NCBI RefSeq assembly: GCF_000308435.1
Contig: NZ_BAFR01000351.1
Span: forward strand, 62,001 to 126,000
Length of the DNA stretch: 64,000 bases
Source of the DNA: Nocardia araoensis NBRC 100135
GTDB lineage: Bacteria > Actinomycetota > Actinomycetes > Mycobacteriales > Mycobacteriaceae
Direction of reading: 5' to 3'
A program made the position numbers and the translations under genes. A model generated the notes under the pieces. That model made no database searches. It was not told the origin of the DNA and saw only the letters and a list, made by a program, of their open reading frames with translations. Position 1 is the stretch's first letter. Each line of letters opens with the position of its first letter. Positions 1 through 8,401 of the stretch are shown in pieces.

Positions 1-1
1 C

Positions 2-367
2 AACGACCTGAACCAGGTGACGTGGGAGCTGCGCTCGATGGGAGGTGCCCCGAAATTCGAGGAATCACAGTCTCTGCCGGATGTCTCCTATGCCGAACTC
101 GCCCGCACGTACGGCTTGGGCGCCATCGCCGTCGACGATCCGAACGATCTCGCGCCCGCTTGGGAGGCGGCGCTGTCGGCCGAGCGGCCGACCGTGCTGG
201 ATGTGCGCTGCGATCCGGAGGTGCCGCCGATTCCACCGCACGCCACGTGGGACCAGATGAAATCCACCGCGGAAGCAATTCTTCGTGGCGACCCGGACGC
301 CTGGCATCTCGTGACACAGGGCGCGAAAGCCAAGGCTCAGGAATTCGTGCCCGGCCACCGCGGGTGA
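2..367 (+). CDS. Thiamine-pyrophosphate-dependent enzyme, C-terminal fragment
   Basis: The reading frame is open from the first bases of the window and stops at 365-367, so only the last ~121 residues are present. They match the C-terminal part of the TPP-binding domain of the acetolactate synthase/pyruvate oxidase superfamily: a NDLNQVTWE segment, then SLPDVSYAELARTYGL, then a VDDPNDLAPAWEAAL stretch and a conserved DPEVPPIPPH tail. The thiamine-binding GDG...N motif lies upstream of the window. In this superfamily the enzyme decarboxylates a 2-oxoacid; the exact substrate cannot be told from this fragment. A 104-bp gap separates it from ctaD. Confidence 0.8.
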   Translation, partial: NDLNQVTWELRSMGGAPKFEESQSLPDVSYAELARTYGLGAIAVDDPNDLAPAWEAALSAERPTVLDVRCDPEVPPIPPHATWDQMKSTAEAILRGDPDAWHLVTQGAKAKAQEFVPGHRG

Positions 368-471
368 GCTCTCGATCGCTTCGCCGCGGCGCGACCGGCG
401 GGCGAGGTTTGCGTTCGTCATCGGAGGGTAGTTCCGGCCAGCCGAGCCCGGACCGCAGGTGAGGAGCATTG

Positions 472-2169
472 ATGACTCAGGTGTCGTACCCACTCGCACC
501 GCAGCTCACGCCGACCAAGCCGTATCCGGCGCGAACCGCTCCGAAGGGGTCGGTGCTGTGGAAACTGGTCACCACGACGGATCCGAAGGTGCTCGGGATC
601 ATGTATCTCGTCGCCGCCACCGCCTTCTTCCTGCTGGGCGGGCTGATGGCGCTGCTCATGCGCGCGGAACTGGCCCAGCCGGGCCTGCAGTTCCTCTCAC
701 CCGAGCAATACAACCAGTTGTTCACCATCCACGGCACCGTCATGCTCCTGCTGTATGCGACTCCGACGGTTTTCGGATTCGCCAATGCGGTCCTCCCGCT
801 GCAACTCGGCGCACCCGATGTGGCCTTTCCGCGCCTGAATGCGCTGAGTTTCTGGCTGTTCCTCTTCGGAGGAACGATGGTGGTCTCCGGATTCCTGACG
901 CCGGGTGGAGCCGCTGATTTCGGATGGACCGCGTATACGCCGCTGAGCGATATCATCCATGCGCCCGGAGCAGGCGCCGATCTGTGGATCATGGGCTTGG
1001 CCGTATCCGGGTTGGGCACGATTCTCGGCGCGGTGAACATGATCACCACGATCGTCTGCCTGCGCGCGCCGGGGATGACGATGTTCCGCATGTCCATGTT
1101 CGGGTGGAACATCCTGGTGACGAGCGTGCTGGTGTTGCTCGCGTTCCCGGTACTCACCGCCGCCTTGATGGCGCTGGCCTACGATCGGCATCTCGGCGGG
1201 CACATCTACGACGCCGCCACCGGTGGCGTCCTGCTCTGGCAGCATCTGTTCTGGTTCTTCGGGCACCCCGAGGTCTACATCGTCGCGCTGCCGTTCTTCG
1301 GGATCATCAGCGAGATCCTTCCCGTGTTCAGCCGTAAACCCCTCTTCGGCTACGGACCTCTGGTCTACGCCACGATCTCGATCGGGGTGTTGTCGGCAGC
1401 GGTATGGGCGCATCACATGTTCGCCACCGGGGCGGTGCTGATGCCCTTCTTCTCGATGATGACCTTCCTGATCGCGGTGCCGACCGGGGTGAAATTCTTC
1501 AACTGGATCGCCACCATGTGGAAAGGGAACCTGACCTTCGAGACGCCGATGCTGTTCGCCGTCGGCTTCATCGTCACGTTCTTGTTCGGTGGACTGTCCG
1601 GTGTCATCCTCGCCAGCCCGCCGCTGGACTGGCAGATCCACGACACCTACTTCGTCGTAGCCCACTTCCATTACGTGCTGTTCGGCACGATCGTTTTCGC
1701 CACTTTCGGCGGGATCTACTTCTGGTTCCCCAAGATGACCGGGCGCTACATGGACGAACGTCTGGGCAGGCTGCATTTCTGGACGACATTCGTCGGCTTC
1801 CACACGACCTTCCTGGTCCAGCACTGGCTGGGCGCCGAAGGCATGCCGCGCCGGTACGCCGACTATCTACCGACCGACGGATTCACCGCGCTGAACGCGG
1901 TGTCGACCGTCGGATCGTTCATTCTGGGCGTCTCGATGATCACGTTCGTGTGGAATGCCTTCCGCAGCTACCGTTACGGCGAAGTGGTCACGGTGGACGA
2001 CGCCTGGGGCGGGGGAAATTCGCTCGAATGGGCCACGACCTGTCCACCTCCCCGGCACAACTTCTACGAACTGCCCCGTATCCGGTCCGAACGCCCGGCC
2101 TTCGAACTCCACTACCCGCACATGCGCGAGCGGATGCGCACCGAACTGCACGTCGGCTGGCGCTCGTAG
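472..2169 (+). CDS. ctaD: Cytochrome c oxidase subunit I (aa3-type)
   Basis: Catalytic membrane subunit of cytochrome c oxidase, carrying haem a and the haem a3/CuB centre. The 565-aa product is normal in length and has about 12 hydrophobic segments. Visible signatures are GHPEVY around residues 264-269 (CuB histidine and the cross-linked tyrosine), HH near 311, and HDTYFVVAHFHYV ending with H398 and H400 (haem ligands). ATG 472 was chosen because GAGGAG (461-466) sits 5 nt upstream; a TTG at 469 is in frame but too close. The other oxidase subunits are not adjacent, so this is a stand-alone ctaD, common in actinomycetes with several oxidase copies. Confidence 0.96.
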   Translation: MTQVSYPLAPQLTPTKPYPARTAPKGSVLWKLVTTTDPKVLGIMYLVAATAFFLLGGLMALLMRAELAQPGLQFLSPEQYNQLFTIHGTVMLLLYATPTVFGFANAVLPLQLGAPDVAFPRLNALSFWLFLFGGTMVVSGFLTPGGAADFGWTAYTPLSDIIHAPGAGADLWIMGLAVSGLGTILGAVNMITTIVCLRAPGMTMFRMSMFGWNILVTSVLVLLAFPVLTAALMALAYDRHLGGHIYDAATGGVLLWQHLFWFFGHPEVYIVALPFFGIISEILPVFSRKPLFGYGPLVYATISIGVLSAAVWAHHMFATGAVLMPFFSMMTFLIAVPTGVKFFNWIATMWKGNLTFETPMLFAVGFIVTFLFGGLSGVILASPPLDWQIHDTYFVVAHFHYVLFGTIVFATFGGIYFWFPKMTGRYMDERLGRLHFWTTFVGFHTTFLVQHWLGAEGMPRRYADYLPTDGFTALNAVSTVGSFILGVSMITFVWNAFRSYRYGEVVTVDDAWGGGNSLEWATTCPPPRHNFYELPRIRSERPAFELHYPHMRERMRTELHVGWRS

Positions 2170-2349
2170 GCATGATCGTGCCGCGCGTCCGCATCGGGCG
2201 GCGCGGCTGATCGGCACGGTCGCCGCGCGGGCTTGTTCCCGACGAGTTCGCCGGCCGGTCGGCTCGCGCCGGTCAGGTGCGTTGGTCCGTTGGCGTGGAC
2301 GAACGTCGAGATCCGACGTCGGACTCGGGGTGCGTCCATGCCCACACAT

Positions 2350-2443
2350 TTTCGCAATCTCCGCAGATTCGCTGATTTCGATACGCAAATCTCGGCATTT
2401 GCAATGGATTTTCCGCTTTCGCAGGCCTGGGTAATGTGCGAAA
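2350..2443 (+). promoter_or_regulatory. Candidate regulatory region of the prp operon
   Basis: The 310-bp gap before prpD is less GC-rich near its end and holds inverted repeats. GCAAAT (2385-2390) and ATTTGC (2397-2402) are separated by 6 bp. TTTCGCA (2417-2423) and TGCGAAA (2437-2443) are separated by 13 bp, and a further TTTCGCA lies near 2351. TTTGCAA-type boxes are known targets of PrpR/RamB regulators of propionate and acetate genes in corynebacteria and mycobacteria, so control by such a regulator is an inference. No such regulator is encoded in this window. Confidence 0.4.
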
Positions 2444-2479
2444 TCAGAACCCGGAAATGATGGTCTGGAGGCTCCCGTC

Positions 2480-3982
2480 GTGAAGAACCACCTCGTCCGC
2501 ACGCACCGCTCCGCAGAGCACTTCCCGCGCGAGGAGCATCTCGCGTGGCGGATCGCCGAGGTCGCCGCGGATCCGGTGGCGGTCGCGCCGGAGACCGAGG
2601 AGATGATCGTCAACCGGATCATCGACAACGCGGCGGTAGCGGCGGCGGCGGTGACGCGCCGTCCGGTGGCCAACGCGCGCGCCCAAGCGCTGGCTCACCC
2701 GTACCGGCCGGGCGCGGCCGTCTTCGGCGTCGACGGCCGATACGCCCCGGAGTGGGCGGCCTGGGCCAACGGTGTGGCCGTGCGCGAACTGGATTTCCAC
2801 GACACATTCCTGGCCGCGGAGTACTCCCACCCCGGTGACAACATTCCATCGATCCTGGCGGTGGCCCAGCATGCCGGACGCGGCGGCCGGGAGCTGATCC
2901 GCGGGTTGGCCACCGCATACGAGATCCAGGTGGATCTGGTGCGGGCGATCTGCCTGCACGCGCACAAGATCGACCATGTCGCCCACCTCGGCCCGTCCGC
3001 TGCCGCGGGTATCGGCACTCTGCTGGGACTCGACACCGAGACCATCTACCAGGCCGTAGGGCAGGCACTGCACACCACCACCGCGACCAGGCAGTCACGC
3101 AAGGGCGAGATCTCCAGTTGGAAGGCCTACGCACCGGCTTTCGCGGGGAAGATGGCGGTGGAGGCGGTCGACCGTGCCATGCGCGGTGAGAGTTCGCCGT
3201 CGCCGATCTGGGAGGGTGAGGACGGGGTCATCGCCTGGCTGCTGGACGGTCCGGGCAAGGAGTACTCGGTGCCGTTGCCCGGCCCGGGTGAACCCAAGCG
3301 CGGCATTCTCGATACCTACACCAAGGAGCATTCCGCCGAGTATCAGAGCCAGGCGCCGATCGACCTGGCGCGCCGGATGCGCGAGCGGATCGGCGACCTG
3401 GACCGGATCGCCTCGATCGTGCTGTACACCAGCCACCACACGCACGTGGTGATCGGCACCGGATCGGGCGATCCGCAGAAGTTCGACCCGAAGGCGTCCC
3501 GGGAGACCCTCGACCACTCCGTCATGTACATCTTCGCCGTCGCCCTGCAGGACGGCACCTGGCATCACGAGCGCTCCTACGCCCCCGAACGCGCGCAGCG
3601 GCCCGATACCGTCGAGTTGTGGCGCAAGATCTCCACCGCCGAGGACCCGGAGTGGACACGGCATTATCACTCGACCGACCCGAACGAGAAAGCCTTCGGC
3701 GCCCGCGCGGAGGTCACGTTGAAGAGCGGCGAGGTGATCGTCGACGAACTGGCGGTGGCCGACGCGCATCCGCTGGGGGCGCGGCCGTTCGCGCGAGACC
3801 AGTACGTCGCGAAGTTCCGCACCCTCGCCGAGGGCGTGGTGGATTCGGCCGAGCAGGACCGATTCCTGGAAGTGGCACAGCGTACGGGCGAGTTGTCCGC
3901 CGGCGAGCTGCCACAGCTGAATGTCACGGTGTCCGAAGAGGTTCTGGCGCGTGCGCCGAAGCTGCCGAAGGGACTGTTCTGA
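2480..3982 (+). CDS. prpD: 2-methylcitrate dehydratase (MmgE/PrpD family)
   Basis: Dehydrates 2-methylcitrate to 2-methyl-cis-aconitate in the methylcitrate cycle, which detoxifies and uses propionyl-CoA from odd-chain lipids and sterols. The 500-aa product is the usual length for PrpD and has the family's conserved features: RPVANARAQALAHPY near the N-terminus, an HDTF motif around residue 112, and SxKAYAPAFAGKMAVEA around residue 215. The start is GTG 2480 with CTGGAG (2465-2470) upstream. Its TGA overlaps the ATG of prpB by one base (TGATG), indicating translational coupling. First gene of prpDBC, the order also seen in Corynebacterium. Confidence 0.95.
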   Translation: MKNHLVRTHRSAEHFPREEHLAWRIAEVAADPVAVAPETEEMIVNRIIDNAAVAAAAVTRRPVANARAQALAHPYRPGAAVFGVDGRYAPEWAAWANGVAVRELDFHDTFLAAEYSHPGDNIPSILAVAQHAGRGGRELIRGLATAYEIQVDLVRAICLHAHKIDHVAHLGPSAAAGIGTLLGLDTETIYQAVGQALHTTTATRQSRKGEISSWKAYAPAFAGKMAVEAVDRAMRGESSPSPIWEGEDGVIAWLLDGPGKEYSVPLPGPGEPKRGILDTYTKEHSAEYQSQAPIDLARRMRERIGDLDRIASIVLYTSHHTHVVIGTGSGDPQKFDPKASRETLDHSVMYIFAVALQDGTWHHERSYAPERAQRPDTVELWRKISTAEDPEWTRHYHSTDPNEKAFGARAEVTLKSGEVIVDELAVADAHPLGARPFARDQYVAKFRTLAEGVVDSAEQDRFLEVAQRTGELSAGELPQLNVTVSEEVLARAPKLPKGLF

Positions 3983-4896
3983 TGACGGGACTGCTGGCCG
4001 CGGCCACCTCGGCCGCCGACAAACGTGCCGCGTTCCGCGCTGGGCTCGCCTCGGGTCACCTACAGCGTCTCCCGGGAGCGTTCAATCCCCTGGTGGCGCG
4101 GCTGATTCAGGAGATCGGCTTCGAAGGCGTCTACGTTTCCGGCGCGGTGGTCTCGGCCGATCTGGCGCTGCCGGATATCGGACTCACCACGCTGACCGAG
4201 GTGTCGGAGCGCGGTCGGCAGATCGCGCGGGTGACCGATCTGCCGGTGCTCATCGATGCCGACACCGGCTTCGGGGAGCCGATGAACGCCGCGCGCACCG
4301 TCTCGATCCTGGAGGACGCCGGAATCGCGGGCTGCCACCTCGAGGATCAGGTGAACCCGAAACGGTGCGGTCATCTCGACGGCAAGACCGTGGTGCCGAC
4401 CGAGGAGATGGTGCGCAGGCTCCGGGCCGCGGTGTCCGCCCGGCGGGATCCCAACTTCGTGATCTGCGCGCGCACCGACGCCGCCGCGATCGAAGGCATC
4501 GACGCGGCGATCGAGCGGGCCGAGGCATACGCAACGGCCGGTGCGGACCTGATCTTCACCGAGGCGTTGCATACCGTCGCCGATTTCGAGAAGTTCCGGG
4601 CTGCCGTACCGATTCCGCTGCTGGCGAATATGACCGAATTCGGCAAGTCGGACCTTGTTCCGGCGGCGACGCTGGAGAGGATCGGCTACAACGCGGTGAT
4701 CTACCCGGTTTCCGCACTGCGGTTGGCGATGCACGCGGCCGAGGCGGGTCTGCGCGAGATCTTCGACAAGGGCACCCAGTCGGGTCTGCTCGACCGTATG
4801 CAGCACCGCAGTCGCCTCTACGAACTTCTCCGGTACGAGCGATACGGTGAATTCGATTCCCGCGTCTTCGATTTCACTCCGGGAAGGAACCAGTGA
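3982..4896 (+). CDS. prpB: 2-methylisocitrate lyase
   Basis: Cleaves 2-methylisocitrate to pyruvate and succinate, the last step of the methylcitrate cycle. The 304-aa product belongs to the isocitrate lyase/PEP mutase superfamily. The KRCGH motif (residues 127-131) carries the catalytic Cys129, as in true methylisocitrate lyases, and DADTGFG (92-98) supplies metal/substrate ligands. The ATG at 3982 overlaps the prpD stop and its own TGA overlaps the prpC ATG (TGATG). A longer upstream reading of this frame is not needed. Confidence 0.95.
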   Translation: MTGLLAAATSAADKRAAFRAGLASGHLQRLPGAFNPLVARLIQEIGFEGVYVSGAVVSADLALPDIGLTTLTEVSERGRQIARVTDLPVLIDADTGFGEPMNAARTVSILEDAGIAGCHLEDQVNPKRCGHLDGKTVVPTEEMVRRLRAAVSARRDPNFVICARTDAAAIEGIDAAIERAEAYATAGADLIFTEALHTVADFEKFRAAVPIPLLANMTEFGKSDLVPAATLERIGYNAVIYPVSALRLAMHAAEAGLREIFDKGTQSGLLDRMQHRSRLYELLRYERYGEFDSRVFDFTPGRNQ

Positions 4897-6020
4897 TGAC
4901 CGACACCGCGATACCGACCGTATACAAAGGTCTGGCAGGCGTCGTCGTCGACACCACCGCCATCTCCAAGGTGGTACCCGAAACCAACTCCTTGACCTAC
5001 CGCGGCTACGCCGTGCAGGACCTGGCCGCTCACTGCGGTTTCGAGCAAGTGGCGTATCTGCTCTGGTACGGCGAGTTGCCGTCGGACGCCGAACTGGAGC
5101 GGTTCCAGCAGCGGGAACGCGCTTTCCGCCGGGCCGACCGGTCACTGCTGTCGCTGGTGGCCAAGTTGCCCGACACCTGCCACCCGATGGATGTGGTCCG
5201 CACCGCCATCAGCTACCTCGGCGCCGAAGACCCGGCCGAAGACGACAATTCGGCGAAGGCCAATCGCGCCAAGGCGCTTCGCATGTTCGCGGTGCTGCCG
5301 ACCATCGTCGCGGCGGACCATCGCCGTCGCCACGGCCTGGCCCCGATCGCACCGCACTCCCACCTGGGGTACGCGGAGAACTTCCTGAACATGTGCTTCG
5401 GAACCATCCCGTCGCGCGAGCTGGTCAAGGCGTTCGAAGTGTCGCTGATCCTGTACGCCGAGCACAGCTTCAACGCATCGACCTTCGCCGCCCGCGTCGT
5501 GACTTCCACGCTGTCGGACATCTACAGCGCCGTCACCGCCGCCATCGGCGCTTTGAAAGGGCCACTGCACGGCGGTGCGAACGAAGCCGTCATGCGCGAC
5601 ATGCTGGAGATCGGCGACCCCGCACTGGCGGGGGAGTGGTTGCGTACCAAGCTGGCGAACAAGGAAAAGGTGATGGGCTTCGGCCACCGTGTCTACAAGA
5701 ACGGCGACTCCCGTGTTCCCACCATGAAGAAAGCCTTTCTGGATATCGCCGCGGCTACCGGTGGCCAGAAGTGGGTGCGGATGTACGAGGTCCTCGCGCG
5801 CACCATGCACGAGGCCACCGGCATCGAACCGAATCTCGACTTCCCGACCGGCCCCGCCTACTACCTGCTCGGGTTCGATATCGCGGTGTTCACCTCGATC
5901 TTCGTGATGAGCCGGATCACCGGATGGACCGCGCACATCATCGAGCAAGGCGAGTCGAACGCGTTGATCCGGCCGCTGAGCGAATACGTCGGCGTCCCGC
6001 AACGCACGGTCGTCGCCTGA
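4896..6020 (+). CDS. prpC: 2-methylcitrate synthase
   Basis: Condenses propionyl-CoA with oxaloacetate to 2-methylcitrate. The 374-aa size fits the short bacterial citrate synthase family. The family signature GFGHRVYKNGDSR is present around residue 265, HGGANEAV lies near residue 226, and NLDFPTGPAYYLLG near residue 312 carries a catalytic Asp. ATG 4896 is preferred over the in-frame GTG 4893 because it forms the TGATG overlap with prpB. Its position behind prpD and prpB argues for methylcitrate rather than citrate synthase, although such enzymes often do both. Confidence 0.94.
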   Translation: MTDTAIPTVYKGLAGVVVDTTAISKVVPETNSLTYRGYAVQDLAAHCGFEQVAYLLWYGELPSDAELERFQQRERAFRRADRSLLSLVAKLPDTCHPMDVVRTAISYLGAEDPAEDDNSAKANRAKALRMFAVLPTIVAADHRRRHGLAPIAPHSHLGYAENFLNMCFGTIPSRELVKAFEVSLILYAEHSFNASTFAARVVTSTLSDIYSAVTAAIGALKGPLHGGANEAVMRDMLEIGDPALAGEWLRTKLANKEKVMGFGHRVYKNGDSRVPTMKKAFLDIAAATGGQKWVRMYEVLARTMHEATGIEPNLDFPTGPAYYLLGFDIAVFTSIFVMSRITGWTAHIIEQGESNALIRPLSEYVGVPQRTVVA

Positions 6021-6102
6021 AACGCCGTGCGGCGGATCGTCATCAGGTCCGATCGGGCTCCTTCGCGCGCCGCGCAGCGTTCAGGCGGGTTGTTTCGCAG
6101 TT

Positions 6103-6120
6103 TTCCGTCACGAGACGGAA
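6103..6120. repeat. Inverted repeat downstream of prpC
   Basis: TTCCGTC (6103-6109) and GACGGAA (6114-6120) form a perfect 7-bp stem with a 4-nt loop in the gap between prpC and the next gene. No T-run follows on the plus strand, so it could be a weak terminator of the prp operon or an operator for the downstream gene. Confidence 0.35.
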
Positions 6121-6226
6121 GTCCGTGGCGTGGTCAGCGGGGCGAAGTCGGGCAGGGGGCAGCGGCCTGTCCGGTCCCGCCCTACACTCGACGCACACGC
6201 AAGCTCTCCACGGAGGTGATCGGCGG

Positions 6227-6928
6227 TTGAATCCCATGGATCCGCGCGACCAGCACACCGCACGTTATGAAGCCGGTTATCAGCCGGGCGAATACCGTGA
6301 TCCCGGGTACGGCCAGGATCGCGGCTACGGCCAGGCTTCCGGATACGGCCAGGATCGCGGGTACGGTCAGGCTTCCGGGTACAGCCAGGCTGCCGAGTAC
6401 GGCCAGGATCACAGGTACGACCAGGTCTCCGGATACGACCAGGATCAAGGACGCGGCGTGTATCCGCCCTCCGAATCTCCGCACCGGCAGTCACGATCGC
6501 GGCAGGAGCCGGACGTCAATATCGGCATGTTCGTCGGCGGTGTGATCGCGGCGGCGGTGGTGACGGCGCTGGCGGCCTGGTTGTGCGCCTGGATCATCGA
6601 GATCATCGCCACCCGAGTGAGTGAGAGCGGCAAGTTCGGGGTGTGGAACCCGATGGCACAGGATGCGTACTGGTTCGCTGTGGTGGCATTCATCTGCGCG
6701 CTGCTGGGCGGGGTGCTGTGGTATCTGCTGCGCCTGGGCACTCCGTCGCCGGAGTTGTTCTTCGGCTGGATCGTGGGCATCCTCACCGCCGCGGCGGTGA
6801 TCATTCCCCTGGCACTGTCCAGCGACCTCTGGGTGGGTATCTCCACCGGGATCGAACATTTGGTGATCGGGCTTCCGATCTTCAGCCTCGTGCGCATGGT
6901 CGGCGCCAAGAGCATGGTGTACCGGTGA
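6227..6928 (+). CDS. Membrane protein with YGQ-repeat N-terminal tail
   Basis: Not assigned to a characterised family. The 233-aa product has two parts. Residues ~25-78 are a low-complexity hydrophilic tail with eight six-residue repeats of the type YGQ[DA][RS]G. Residues ~98-228 hold about four hydrophobic segments (near 98-127, 147-168, 176-197 and 205-222), typical of small actinobacterial membrane proteins with disordered tails. The start is probably TTG 6227, 9 nt after GGAGGT (6212-6217); ATG 6236 is 18 nt away and less likely. It follows prpC by 206 bp with its own upstream region, so it is probably not part of the prp operon. Confidence 0.75.
   Translation: MNPMDPRDQHTARYEAGYQPGEYRDPGYGQDRGYGQASGYGQDRGYGQASGYSQAAEYGQDHRYDQVSGYDQDQGRGVYPPSESPHRQSRSRQEPDVNIGMFVGGVIAAAVVTALAAWLCAWIIEIIATRVSESGKFGVWNPMAQDAYWFAVVAFICALLGGVLWYLLRLGTPSPELFFGWIVGILTAAAVIIPLALSSDLWVGISTGIEHLVIGLPIFSLVRMVGAKSMVYR
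6308..6451 (+). repeat. Eight tandem 18-bp units encoding YGQxxG hexapeptides
   Basis: Eight consecutive 18-nt units starting TACGGCCAGG or a close variant run without a gap from 6308 to 6451. They encode the hexapeptide repeats in the tail of the membrane protein. Units 1 and 3, and 2 and 4, are the most alike, suggesting that a 36-bp pair was duplicated. Copy number could vary between strains. Confidence 0.9.
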
Positions 6929-7074
6929 GCGGGGGAACGTCGGCTATGTGATCGGCCGTTCTCGTAACGGTCGACGGCGGAGTCGGCTTGGATCGCGCCG
7001 AATTCGGGTGTCCAGCGCCCATTTGTGCTGCCCGGACGGGGCTGAGACCCAAAGCTGGACGAGCCGCTATGTTA

Positions 7075-7087
7075 ATAGATATTCTAT
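7075..7087. promoter_or_regulatory. AT-rich dyad upstream of the cutinase-like gene
   Basis: The stretch 7069-7092 is strikingly AT-rich for this genome. It holds ATAGA-TAT-TCTAT, a perfect 5-bp inverted repeat with a 3-bp centre. It lies about 70-80 bp before the ATG at 7158, where a promoter or operator is expected. The cognate regulator is unknown. Confidence 0.35.
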
Positions 7088-7157
7088 CGATTGGATGTTG
7101 TGCGGCTCCCTTGTGTCCGCACGGTCGGTGCTCGGCTCGATGAGGAGTGGCGCAGGC

Positions 7158-8105
7158 ATGGATCGGTTCAGGCGGCGCGCGGCGTCGAAACACGTTCTCA
7201 CTCGATGGAAATCGATCGCCGCTGCGTGCGTAGCCGTGGCGGTGACCACCATTCACCTCGGTGTCGCGTCCGTTGCGGATGGCGCGCCGGCCCATTGCCC
7301 GGATTTGTACGTCGTGGCGATTCCGGGAACGTGGGAGACGTCCAACGCCGATCCGGGCAAAGGAATGCTTGCTCTGAGCCTGAGTGATCTACCCGGGGAC
7401 GTCCAGGTCGACTATGTCCCTTACGCGGCGACGGCATTTCCCTGGGAAAGCGAAGTGTACGGCCGTTCCAAGCGGGAGGCGATCGACAAAGCGCGCATGC
7501 TGGTCTCGGCGATGGCCCAGGCGTGTGGGGCCACTCGAATCGCATTGCTCGGATACAGCCAAGGCGCGGATGCGGCAGGTGATCTCGCGGCCGAGATCGG
7601 TACCGGGCTCGGCGTGGTGCCGCCGCACCGGGTCGTCCTGGTCGGGCTGATCTCCGATCCCCGTCGCTCGCCCGGCGACGTTCTGATCGGTCCGCCCGTT
7701 CCGGGCGCGGGTGCGATCGGGCCTCGCCCGGGAGGTTTCGGCTGGCTTGCCTCGCGGACCTATACCTTCTGCGTAGCGGGTGATCTGTATTGCGCGATGC
7801 CGGACGGTGACTTCGCCGGCCGCATCGCCGGCTTCTTCGTGCAACTCTCGAATCCGGATCCCGAGAAGATGGGCGACTATCAGCGGCAGGCAACCGAGAT
7901 CGTCGGCGACGCCCTGGCCGCGGGCGGTCTCGGCCTCTTGTCCGATCAGCTCAACGCCTCCGCTTACGAACAGCGGAAGCTGCAGATCGATGAATTCCTG
8001 AAGTCCGGTATCCACCAGAGCTATCCCGCGTACGCGATCGGTCCCGACGCGGCCACGCCGTTGACCTGGCTGCGGCAGCGCATCATCGAGGCGGCCAGCT
8101 CCTGA
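7158..8105 (+). CDS. Cutinase-like secreted serine esterase/lipase
   Basis: Predicted alpha/beta-hydrolase of the cutinase family, which in mycolic-acid actinomycetes hydrolyses esters and lipids at the cell surface. The 315-aa product starts with basic residues, then a hydrophobic segment (about 19-41) and a small-residue site before Cys47, consistent with secretion. The catalytic triad is visible: Ser134 in GYSQGA, Asp209 in AGDLYC and His286 in GIHQSYP. Cys205 and Cys212 flank the Asp as in cutinases. ATG 7158 follows GAGGAG (7142-7147); an in-frame ATG at 7140 is an alternative. It is monocistronic. Confidence 0.88.
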   Translation: MDRFRRRAASKHVLTRWKSIAAACVAVAVTTIHLGVASVADGAPAHCPDLYVVAIPGTWETSNADPGKGMLALSLSDLPGDVQVDYVPYAATAFPWESEVYGRSKREAIDKARMLVSAMAQACGATRIALLGYSQGADAAGDLAAEIGTGLGVVPPHRVVLVGLISDPRRSPGDVLIGPPVPGAGAIGPRPGGFGWLASRTYTFCVAGDLYCAMPDGDFAGRIAGFFVQLSNPDPEKMGDYQRQATEIVGDALAAGGLGLLSDQLNASAYEQRKLQIDEFLKSGIHQSYPAYAIGPDAATPLTWLRQRIIEAASS

Positions 8106-8188
8106 TCGTCCGTTCGGCAACGGGCGTCCGGCAGTCGGGGCGATCGAGCCGGAGAAGGTGACCGAAGGCGTTCTGTCGCGGACCATAT

Positions 8189-8330
8189 GGAACCGCGGCC
8201 GAACTCGCTCGGCACCGGGAAGTGCGTCGATCGGTCCTGGTGCAAGCGGTGCTCGCGGTGGGCGGCGAGTCCGGAGCGACCGGGGTCACCGTGCGCGGCG
8301 TCTGTCGGCGGGCTGCTCTCACCATTCGGG
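8189..8330 (+). pseudogene. Remnant of a TetR-family regulator (N-terminal helix-turn-helix only)
   Basis: The frame reads ...ELARHREVRRSVLVQAVL, then AVGGESGATGVTVRGVCRRA, then ALT. This resembles the first helices of a TetR DNA-binding domain (REaLVxAvLaVGGExGxxGVTVRxVCRRAgLT). The expected continuation PRYFYE... is missing; the sequence runs instead into the operator-like repeats before the acyl-CoA dehydrogenase. There is no good start codon apart from an internal GTG at 8222. I infer a deleted or decayed local regulator. Confidence 0.45.
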
Positions 8331-8339
8331 GTCGCAGAT

Positions 8340-8386
8340 TGACGGCAGCTGCCATCGGTCATAAAGTGACGGCACTTGCCATCAGT
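8340..8386. promoter_or_regulatory. Tandem palindromic operator-like repeats before the acyl-CoA dehydrogenase
   Basis: Two copies of TGACGGCAnnTGCCATC occur at 8340-8359 and 8367-8386, 27 bp apart. Each is a near-perfect dyad (TGAYGGCA-2-TGCCRTCA). The second copy ends 15 bp before the ATG, where repressor binding would block transcription or translation. The form suits a TetR-type dimer. The only TetR sequence nearby is the broken fragment just upstream. Confidence 0.6.
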
Positions 8387-8401
8387 TCGAAAGGTGTCGT
8401 C

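Noticed and set aside
697..1824. Long minus-strand open frame opposite ctaD
   Set aside because: Antisense to a certain ctaD gene; its amino-acid composition (E, Q, R, H rich) is a by-product of high-GC coding on the other strand.
4847..6226. Plus-strand open frame running through prpC into the membrane protein gene
   Set aside because: The part inside prpC is an out-of-frame shadow; only the region from 6227 onward is a gene.
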